From a virus: 29,158 bases of DNA. The position numbers were made by a program, and so were the translations under genes. The stretch lies in the IMG/VR virus record IMGVR_UViG_3300043446_001896, positions 1 to 29,158 of that record; one strand, 5' to 3'. This document shows, in pieces, positions 21,501 through 27,841 of this stretch; the stretch's first letter is position 1; each line of letters opens with the position of its first letter. A model generated the notes under the pieces. The model was not told the DNA's origin, ran no database searches, and saw only the letters and a list, made by a program, of their open reading frames with translations.

Positions 21501-23480
21501 GACCCAGGTTCATACTATGGTGCAACATATACATCATCATATACCAGTTTATATGTTCACGTTCCTTTTAGTCAACCTCTTTCATCAATTACTTCATCGG
21601 TAACTAACGAAAGTCCATATCAAAATGTATCAATTGTAGCAACACTACCGGCGGTTGGCTTCACTACAGCATCGTTTACAAGAATACTTCGTAGTATTAA
21701 ACAATTTACTCCAATTGTAGGGTCTACTATATACACCAATAAGAAAGTAGTAGTAGCAGACCCACCAGTATTCAATCAACAATTTGTCGATGAAAATGAC
21801 ACAAAGATATTAAGTAGACTTACTAGTATTAAAGCAGTAGAAGAAAAACAATATAATAGTGGTCAAAATGTGGTGTCGTTTGCAGTCGCACCGACTGATT
21901 TTATTAATCAAAACATTATCCGTTCAATGGGTGTGGTTGATGTAAATAATATTATCGGTAGTCCACGATACATCACTGGTTCTGGATATTCAAGTCTCCA
22001 GTCAATTCAAAAGGATTATACTGAATATTTTAATAAAACAATTAAGCCGAATGATTACATCCGTTTCTTTAAGGACTTAACTCAGGGCCCAAGTGAAATG
22101 GCAGATGGGATGTCACCTGCCCGAACTAAGCTACTTGATGGTATCGTAATTGAATCATCTGTACTTTCACGTAATAAAGATACTACCGTTCGTTCAATCG
22201 AAGTTGATGGTAGTGCGACAAAAAACTTTATCGCATACACGTCGGGGTCAGGGTCATCATGGGATAGTATAACCACGGTTGGGGCATACGACTTTAGTGT
22301 ACAACCACAAAATGTCAACACCATGCCAGATGTGTTAAGTGATACGTTACCTATAGATGCAACAATAGGTATGTCTGGTAGTGTGGATATTAAAGAAAGT
22401 ACAAAATCAACTGAATTACCTATCGCACATCGTGTGTTACAAAAAATTGGAAATGATTTTGTAACTTCTTCGATAATGGACACCAATAGTTCATACGCAA
22501 CTCTTGAAGGACTAATCACATCGGTTGTGTCATCTAGTACTACTCAATCTGGGTATCCACGAGTTCCGTTTACTGGCGTTCCTCCATTGACCGGATCGAT
22601 TGTACCACGTGTAGAAAGTGAAGATAATACATTAATACCATTCTATAATATTCCACCACGGTCTGATTTTAGTGATGTTGGAAGTTTCACGTATTTCCAT
22701 AAACGAACTGGTGTATATTCGTATGATATTTATACATTATATAAGACACCATATGTCACCAAACTAGACACAACAACGGATATACCAAGTAGAAGATTAT
22801 ATTCACCAATTACGTTATTGGCGTCAGGGTCTACACAAGTAGAAGAATATGGAAGAAATACCACTTTCATACCTACCGAGAGCTACTCGTCAGGAGAACA
22901 ATCTTCGGGTGTTCTTAACGTAGCAGGTTTATTTACATTATATGGAGTAGATGGTCCCTACGGACTTCGTTTACGACTTTATGCAGACCCAGCCGCACAA
23001 ACCCTTGACTCCGCAAGAAGTTTTAGTACATTACCTACAGGTAGTCACGGTGTATTATTTGACGGATTATTATCGGGTTCTTCGGATGTATTCCCATATG
23101 TGATGATGCAAAGTATTGATTCTACATTAATCTATTATACAATAGATAATGTGTCTGCAAACGAAATAGTTTCATCGGTGATAATGAGTTATTTCGCTTA
23201 CGAGCCAGATGATTTATTACCTCGCGGGTATCTACCCCGTCATTATAAGTTCAGTCGGGATAATAATACAGCACTAAAACGAAGAAATTACCTCGGATGT
23301 CGTGACGTTAACACAACATTCGATGAACAATCACCATTCAGTGTGTCAATTTCTACTAAGAACACCGTGGTGGTCAATAGCCAAACCGCACCGGCCCCGG
23401 CAGGGTCGGGTACCGTCCAAATTCCAAGTCAAAATACGAATATTAAATTCGGAGGTGGTGGTCGGTTAGGGGTAGAATAA
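18558..23480 (+). CDS. Giant tail/baseplate protein with LamG-like domain (1640 aa)
   Basis: The largest gene here. The N-terminus is helical and basic, then residues 114-171 are Gly/Ala-rich and hydrophobic (GATAAASLVVGGAIEA..GVLAIVNTAA), unusual in a tail protein. Residues about 805-985 have the concanavalin/LamG pattern: LQFTGSATNYVTVPF, a run of strands, then GNNFDGVVDEIRVWGEDIS near its end. Long beta-rich, Ser/Thr-rich stretches follow. In gene order it takes the place of T4 gp7-type wedge proteins, but I cannot show homology. The LamG module suggests sugar binding and thus host recognition. AAGAGA lies about 10 nt before ATG. Confidence 0.75.
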   Translation: MSHRIFVNTQNAKWKAITNNAKGNLWGLGIPTELSDDERNELRQLAYEVYFSAADLRDKKRKLQIIFDSLIDPKFFSDGAINPTKVGTYLKDLEVKLKTTSVGGENNTLVNATQIGATAAASLVVGGAIEATGLGFLFGGLSGGLSVLSNLTRLFPAAGIISGVLAIVNTAAARRQQGREDNAAPWKMTRKDFPNITSQAIQGNSNRRSIERLYDSRKESDIQFKRNQVSTEEAIELLVRESLADALFCISVPDGTGITSDEHPGPGGNGTQRPDWVNKDALKRHFPFSEGNGLLKELPGSSDKKERVYAAALIYINSYIELIDEILNLQNQSLSRSPDVEEALINIPLTITLATANVQLFSALTATARQVVREKVLTFFDENREYKTLLNFGNDRQYVAEAWRLAPRDTGSLQLKLTSPLDTTATVDTPTFISRELAESVVDIINFEFGPLKDTTPYLRPYNIDSRNYIDGKMFSSNTTLTSLGLATGSEGTRVNSTTISIEDDVFRRWFTGDFKSSELNIDFTDYNNFVHFGSAYKRLDAFNEKLIKIDELTSASKYDSASVSSSTISNIFKLQERENIIRNFDPYEQFLYYATSSLPYSASAFYVTGEVEYNATGSWPKQVDGTPYSPYSTTAINWLGAQTAIAQRYDSNNPNYLILNLPKYIQEDADSTDFLTLFEMVGHLVDNIKVYIDQFPNIYSTKIDPLKELSMDQVYEVAQSFGLKLPNVYALENLQTFNAQFTGESGSRSYVAETWKRFLHSMVYFNKTKGSRTSFDALLSTYGINSPVLQIKETTHPSSGNYIRSDELTYGLQFTGSATNYVTVPFVSGTLTASSVQLSFNPIARRSSSLLTTDNWAIDLIPHPSASKLDYGRIHVVSGSGRTIIATSSYFPLFSDDYTNIMLRSQSYDISIIQTDGDQILFQESASVSKFSGSLWNNAQFMYVGGSGSMKLGNNFDGVVDEIRVWGEDISNDDFVSQAYDPGSYYGATYTSSYTSLYVHVPFSQPLSSITSSVTNESPYQNVSIVATLPAVGFTTASFTRILRSIKQFTPIVGSTIYTNKKVVVADPPVFNQQFVDENDTKILSRLTSIKAVEEKQYNSGQNVVSFAVAPTDFINQNIIRSMGVVDVNNIIGSPRYITGSGYSSLQSIQKDYTEYFNKTIKPNDYIRFFKDLTQGPSEMADGMSPARTKLLDGIVIESSVLSRNKDTTVRSIEVDGSATKNFIAYTSGSGSSWDSITTVGAYDFSVQPQNVNTMPDVLSDTLPIDATIGMSGSVDIKESTKSTELPIAHRVLQKIGNDFVTSSIMDTNSSYATLEGLITSVVSSSTTQSGYPRVPFTGVPPLTGSIVPRVESEDNTLIPFYNIPPRSDFSDVGSFTYFHKRTGVYSYDIYTLYKTPYVTKLDTTTDIPSRRLYSPITLLASGSTQVEEYGRNTTFIPTESYSSGEQSSGVLNVAGLFTLYGVDGPYGLRLRLYADPAAQTLDSARSFSTLPTGSHGVLFDGLLSGSSDVFPYVMMQSIDSTLIYYTIDNVSANEIVSSVIMSYFAYEPDDLLPRGYLPRHYKFSRDNNTALKRRNYLGCRDVNTTFDEQSPFSVSISTKNTVVVNSQTAPAPAGSGTVQIPSQNTNIKFGGGGRLGVE

Positions 23481-23543
23481 TGAACTTAAATTAAAATACT
23501 TTATACTTATAATTGTTGTACTTCACTCAGGAGATTTTAGACT

Positions 23544-24203
23544 ATGGGATACCTAGATAAATCCACAATTACTGTGGACGCTATATTAACTAATCGTGGA
23601 CGGGAACTTTTGTCGCAAGGTACCGGCACAGGTAATTTCCAAATTACCAAGTTTGCAGTTTCAGATGACGAAGTAGATTACGGTCTTTATAACACCGCAC
23701 ATCCACTTGGTTCAAACTATTATGGTGCCATCATCGAAAACATGCCAGTATTAGAAGCAACTCCTGATGAAACACAAATCATGCGATACAAGTTGGTCAG
23801 TATCACAGGTGATGACCTTACAAGATTTGGAAGTGTTGTTATCCCACAAATCCAAATTCAAGGTACAACCATCCCGGCATCAGGTACGGTAAGTATTTAT
23901 TATAACCCAACAGCAGGATCAACGAGTTTCACCATCCGTCCAACCACCACATACACATCCACGGTATCAGAAGCAGAAAGTAGTTATACATTACTTCTCG
24001 CAGACAGTAGTTTGGCAACCGTAGAAGTCAGAACTCCAGCAACAGGTGTGGTGCCAGCAAATAATCGTGGTTCAATTGTCGCAAACGGACTTGAATTCAC
24101 AATTACCGCTCTTAACAAAACAGGTTCAACCTCAGTTTCTATCTTTGGTGGAACTTCTGGAGCAGTTTATAACTTTACGTTGTCCACCACCGCTTCCGCA
24201 TAA
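23544..24203 (+). CDS. Conserved phage virion protein (219 aa)
   Basis: AGGAG (23529-23533) precedes ATG 23544 by 10 nt. The opening GYLDKSTITVDAILTNRGRE with GNFQITKFAVSDDEVDYGLYN (about 2-50) is a block I recall from structural proteins of marine T4-like phages. The remaining ~165 residues are Thr/Ser-rich beta sequence that looks like one or two Ig-type domains. It follows a 63-nt gap, the largest in the tail block, which holds a TATAAT at 23508-23513 without a good -35. It precedes a pair of related proteins. Confidence 0.7.
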   Translation: MGYLDKSTITVDAILTNRGRELLSQGTGTGNFQITKFAVSDDEVDYGLYNTAHPLGSNYYGAIIENMPVLEATPDETQIMRYKLVSITGDDLTRFGSVVIPQIQIQGTTIPASGTVSIYYNPTAGSTSFTIRPTTTYTSTVSEAESSYTLLLADSSLATVEVRTPATGVVPANNRGSIVANGLEFTITALNKTGSTSVSIFGGTSGAVYNFTLSTTASA

Positions 24204-24223
24204 TTAACTCCTAGGAACATCTT

Positions 24224-25297
24224 ATGGCATATAATATCTTTACAGCACTCAGTCTTAATGATGACATAACATCACTTCGTGGTACCGAAGTTACTACGGG
24301 GATGTGGTCGGGAGACACAGGAAGTCTTGCTACCATCTTTACATCAAGTGTACAATTCGCAAACTCTGGTGAATTCTACTACGACTTGTACAATTTAAAT
24401 CCTTCTACCAGTGATTCAGCAGAAGTTCAATTCTCTGTCGCATATGGTCATCGTTTAGGTTCGGGTTCTCCAAGTCTCAGTAGTTTAAACACTTCAACAT
24501 TACCAACCCAAGTCACTTACGTTCAATATCGTAACATTTTGTTAGGAAAAGATGTTGAAAAGTTCACATTTGACCAAATAGAATCAGATGACATTTATGT
24601 AATTAATATGCAACGTTCACGCCTTCGTCAAGCGATTGACCCAGGCAACTGGCAATTGGGATTAAAGGGAACAACCCGTACTTCTACTTTCATCGATGAT
24701 AGTGGACTTGGTACCTCCGTAGTTGGAAATCTAGTAGCAAATAATGTATATAACATTCGTTCTGGTACCATTGACGATGGATTCGCAACAGGAGACACCA
24801 CGGTTTATGGACTAGTATTTCCTGATTATGGAGTGATTGTTTTACATCCTAATGCAATTAGACAAGCGATAGGAATGGTTGCCCCAGCAAATGGTAACAG
24901 AGCACTTACGGCATCACCATATGCACCATATACTGGTAGTGGTATTACTTCTTATCAATATGACCACGAAGGGTTGGTTCGTGCAATTTCAGCATCAATG
25001 GCAGTAGCTGGTGGTGCTGGTGACTTCCAAGCGCGTTCGGCAGAGACTATTACTTCTACCAACTACTTCATTCGTTTAAGAAATAACCAATACAACTATT
25101 CAAATAACCCAACATACTATACTGGTTCAAATCCACAAAATGTACTTGAACCATTCCGTGTAAAACCAATTACTTATGTAACCACCATTGGGTTATATAA
25201 TGACTCAAATGAATTACTTGCAGTAGCAAAACTCAGTAGACCAATTCAAAAGAGTACCGATAAGGAAGCATTAGTTCGCGTTCGATTAGATTACTAA
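24224..25297 (+). CDS. Phage structural protein, paralogue A (357 aa)
   Basis: Its last 40 residues (318-357) contain TTIGLYNDSNELLAVAKLS followed by PIQ. This matches the end of the next gene product almost position for position. Earlier, IDDG...VYGLVFPDYGVIVLHPNA (about 185-206) also has a counterpart there (GRIFYDKGIAIIKPTS). The N-terminal ~100 residues are Ser/Thr-rich. This C-terminal motif is familiar from T4-like marine phage virion proteins, but the structural role is not known to me. It is followed after 22 nt by its paralogue. Confidence 0.7.
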   Translation: MAYNIFTALSLNDDITSLRGTEVTTGMWSGDTGSLATIFTSSVQFANSGEFYYDLYNLNPSTSDSAEVQFSVAYGHRLGSGSPSLSSLNTSTLPTQVTYVQYRNILLGKDVEKFTFDQIESDDIYVINMQRSRLRQAIDPGNWQLGLKGTTRTSTFIDDSGLGTSVVGNLVANNVYNIRSGTIDDGFATGDTTVYGLVFPDYGVIVLHPNAIRQAIGMVAPANGNRALTASPYAPYTGSGITSYQYDHEGLVRAISASMAVAGGAGDFQARSAETITSTNYFIRLRNNQYNYSNNPTYYTGSNPQNVLEPFRVKPITYVTTIGLYNDSNELLAVAKLSRPIQKSTDKEALVRVRLDY

Positions 25298-25319
25298 ACC
25301 GCTTAATAGGTGGATATTT

Positions 25320-26147
25320 ATGACCATACCTGTTACTGCGTATAAATCTTTAGCACCAAACGAATACACGATAACTCCGTTTCGGGCATACGCTTCGCAT
25401 ATATACACGTATGTGTCTGGGTCTACAACAAATTCTGTAGATGCACAAATTTCTTTAGGAGTTAAGTTCAATACGGCATCACAGGGATTACGTACTGAAG
25501 ATAGTACATATGAATTGTTCGATTCTATTGTTCAAACGTTTTATTCTCCAATTCCGTATACATCATACGGTATACAATCTTCATCATACCATCCAACAGG
25601 ATCGGTATTTGTTGTAAGTGTAACACAAGATATATTTGGTGAAGAAATTAAGCCTGGAACGTTTACAGTAAAAGTTGGTACTTCATCATCTATTGATGAT
25701 GGTTATGGTAACTTAATTGTATCCGAATCCGGGACTGGTTCTAAGATTGGTCGTATCTTTTATGATAAGGGTATAGCTATTATTAAACCAACTTCTAGTA
25801 TTTCTGGTGGCGGATTGGTAAGAAATGGTATATGTATCGTGAGCGGAACCAATGTACAAGTGCAATTTACATCGTCGGTTAAACTATTCGAACATAATAT
25901 TCGCGTAAGACTAAACCCAACAGACTTTTTGTATTCAGTATACAACCCATCGGTAAATAAAGTTATGTTTACTGGTTCTACCGAAACTCCATTAGAATTA
26001 ATGGCATCACAAAGTCTATATCCGTATATCACCACAATCGGGTTATATAATCCAGATAACGAGTTAATGGCGGTTGCAAAGATATCAAATCCAATTCAAC
26101 GCACCGACTATACCGTTCAAACATTTGTTGTCAAATTTGACACTTGA
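25320..26147 (+). CDS. Phage structural protein, paralogue B (275 aa)
   Basis: Shorter relative of the preceding protein. The C-terminus (about 236-275) has TTIGLYNPDNELMAVAKIS followed by PIQ, and the middle has SSIDDGYGNLIVS and GRIFYDKGIAIIKPTS. It lacks most of paralogue A's central insertion. The pair most simply reflects an old tandem duplication with divergence. GGTGG lies before ATG 25320. Likely both are in the virion, as related subunits of one ring or fibre, but that is inference. Confidence 0.7.
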   Translation: MTIPVTAYKSLAPNEYTITPFRAYASHIYTYVSGSTTNSVDAQISLGVKFNTASQGLRTEDSTYELFDSIVQTFYSPIPYTSYGIQSSSYHPTGSVFVVSVTQDIFGEEIKPGTFTVKVGTSSSIDDGYGNLIVSESGTGSKIGRIFYDKGIAIIKPTSSISGGGLVRNGICIVSGTNVQVQFTSSVKLFEHNIRVRLNPTDFLYSVYNPSVNKVMFTGSTETPLELMASQSLYPYITTIGLYNPDNELMAVAKISNPIQRTDYTVQTFVVKFDT

Positions 26148-26155
26148 GGATTCCT

Positions 26156-26521
26156 ATGTCACTGAAAGATATTTACGAAGAATGGACATTCAAACCATTA
26201 CGAGGGGTTGGAGCAGGTGATACCCCAATCAAACAATCAGAAGGTAAAGTAAATGTAGATTTTTTACCAAATACTTATCAAGAAGAAGTAGTAAATCGTG
26301 AGCCTGGTGATAAGGTGGTAACACAAGCTACCGAAGATAATGCAACCGTAGGAATGTTTAACGAAGGAGCATTAGGATACTATTCAACTTTAGTTGATAG
26401 TACACTTAAGACTTATAAAACTAAAGTTGTACACAAGTATAATAACACAAACACAAGTTATTTAACATCAATGGAAGTAAGAAATACACCAGGTGCATTA
26501 TATATCAATCTTAATGATTAA
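26156..26521 (+). CDS. Hypothetical structural-region protein (121 aa)
   Basis: ATG 26156 was chosen because GAGGA (26146-26150) is 5 nt before it; an in-frame TTG at 26144 overlaps the previous stop. The sequence starts SLKDIYEEWTFKPLRGVGAGDTPI, which looks like an exposed N-terminal arm, followed by polar sequence with many Asn, Thr and Tyr. No family recognised. It is the last gene of the structural block and is followed, 19 nt later, by the nuclease gene. Confidence 0.65.
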   Translation: MSLKDIYEEWTFKPLRGVGAGDTPIKQSEGKVNVDFLPNTYQEEVVNREPGDKVVTQATEDNATVGMFNEGALGYYSTLVDSTLKTYKTKVVHKYNNTNTSYLTSMEVRNTPGALYINLND

Positions 26522-26540
26522 TTAAAATAAAGAGGTTACG

Positions 26541-26891
26541 ATGAAACCACGTAGTGCAAAAAATAAAGGTAAACGGTTACAAAATGCAGTACGAGATATG
26601 ATTTTGGAAAACTTCACACAATTGGAACCAGATGATGTGGTTTCAACATTGATGGGTGATAGTGGAACAGATATTAAATTGTCACCTGCGGCGCGGAAGC
26701 TATTTCCTTACTCTCCAGAGTGCAAAAACCAAGAAAAGATGAACATCTGGGCGTCTCTGGAACAAGCAGAAGCGAATACGAAAGAAGGAACGACTCCCGT
26801 TCTTTTCTTTAAGAGAAACAATACACCGGTGTACGCGGTTATCCCCGCAGAACACTTCTTTCAATTAGTTAATAAAAAACCAGTTGAATAA
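26541..26891 (+). CDS. PD-(D/E)XK nuclease, resolvase-like (116 aa)
   Basis: The nuclease core is clear: GDSGTDI with Asp44, then ECKNQE with Glu60, Lys62 and Gln64, the (D)...(E)xK metal site of this fold. The N-terminal PRSAKNKGKRLQNAVRDMI provides the basic first helix with a possible Glu-less start. TPVLFFKRN and YAVIPAEHFFQL complete the core strands. Small phage proteins of this type act as Holliday-junction resolvases or nicking enzymes; which one is not settled. AGAGG precedes ATG. It lies directly upstream of the primase promoter, linking it to replication and recombination. Confidence 0.75.
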   Translation: MKPRSAKNKGKRLQNAVRDMILENFTQLEPDDVVSTLMGDSGTDIKLSPAARKLFPYSPECKNQEKMNIWASLEQAEANTKEGTTPVLFFKRNNTPVYAVIPAEHFFQLVNKKPVE

Positions 26892-26897
26892 GAAAAC

Positions 26898-26926
26898 TTG
26901 ACAATTTGCAGAAGAGGGGTTAGATT
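26898..26926 (+). promoter_or_regulatory. Sigma70-type promoter directly before the primase gene
   Basis: TTGACA (26898-26903), 17 bp, TAGATT (26921-26926). The -10 is imperfect. Transcription would begin about 7 nt later, at or next to the A of ATG 26933, so the mRNA would have almost no leader. No SD is found at a useful distance from that ATG (GGGG at 26916-26919 is 13 nt away and upstream of the start point). Confidence 0.55.
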
Positions 26927-26932
26927 CCATAT

Positions 26933-27841
26933 ATGAATCTAATCTCTCTTTTGTCGCAAATATTAGGTGATTATAAAGAATTTGGGAAAGGTGAAGTGTA
27001 TTTCACCTGTCCTTTTTGTCATAATCACAAGAGAAAGTTCGCAGTCAATGTATTAAAGAATGCGTTTCATTGTTGGCATTGTGGAGCACGAGGACGTTCT
27101 TTAATAACACTATTTAAAAAGTTGGATGTTTCTCCATCGCAACTAAAAGAACTACGGTCACTCTTATCTGATGACCAAATAAAAAATTATATTGAAGAAG
27201 AGACAAATACTGACCTCTATCTTCCTCCTGGATATAAACCATTATGGATATCCTCTCATAATATCCATTATTTAAATGCACTTAAATATCTAAAGAACAG
27301 AGGAATTGCAGGATACGATATTATCCGTTATCAAATGGGTTATACGATGGATGGTCCGTATAGTGGTCGTATTATTATTCCTTCATTTGATGCGAACAAC
27401 AAACTGAATTATTTTCTTGCAAGAAGTTTTTACGAAACAAATTTAAAATATAAAAATCCCCCTGTTTCCAAAAATGTGATTGTGTTCGAGAATCAAATTA
27501 ATTGGAAGATGCCATTGGTGTTGTGTGAAGGTGTGTTTGATGCTATCGCCATTCGTCGGAATGCAGTCCCGTTGTTAGGAAAGTTTGTCCCCAAGAAGTT
27601 GTTGAAGATGATGATTAAGAACCAAGTCAAGGAAGTATATGTCGCACTGGATGACGATGCAATTACCGAGGCGCGAGAGATCGAACAGAATCTCTCTCAA
27701 TATGGCATTGACGTAAAGTTGGTCAACCTTGACAAGAAAGACCCCTCGGAGTTAGGTTTCACAGATACGTGGGAGTGTATCAAAAATGCAAGTCGTAGTA
27801 CTTTTAAAGACTATATTGGTGGAAGGTTACAGAATATATGA
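26933..27841 (+). CDS. DNA primase, DnaG-type (zinc finger plus TOPRIM)
   Basis: 302 aa. The N-terminal zinc-binding domain has CPFC (Cys26/29) and CWHC (Cys47/50) around HKRKFAVNVLKNAFH, the phage variant of CHC2. The TOPRIM fold spans about 195-272, with catalytic Glu199 in LVLCEG and the acidic triad ALDDDA (Asp240-242), then KKDPSEL. No helicase-binding domain follows, so it is about half the length of bacterial DnaG and similar in plan to T4 gp61. It makes RNA primers for lagging-strand synthesis. Its stop overlaps the next start (ATGA). See the promoter entry for its probable leaderless start. Confidence 0.9.
   Translation: MNLISLLSQILGDYKEFGKGEVYFTCPFCHNHKRKFAVNVLKNAFHCWHCGARGRSLITLFKKLDVSPSQLKELRSLLSDDQIKNYIEEETNTDLYLPPGYKPLWISSHNIHYLNALKYLKNRGIAGYDIIRYQMGYTMDGPYSGRIIIPSFDANNKLNYFLARSFYETNLKYKNPPVSKNVIVFENQINWKMPLVLCEGVFDAIAIRRNAVPLLGKFVPKKLLKMMIKNQVKEVYVALDDDAITEAREIEQNLSQYGIDVKLVNLDKKDPSELGFTDTWECIKNASRSTFKDYIGGRLQNI

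Noticed and set aside
23508-23513. TATAAT before the structural gene at 23544 as a promoter
   Set aside because: No acceptable -35 at 16-18 bp; position is suggestive but not enough to list.
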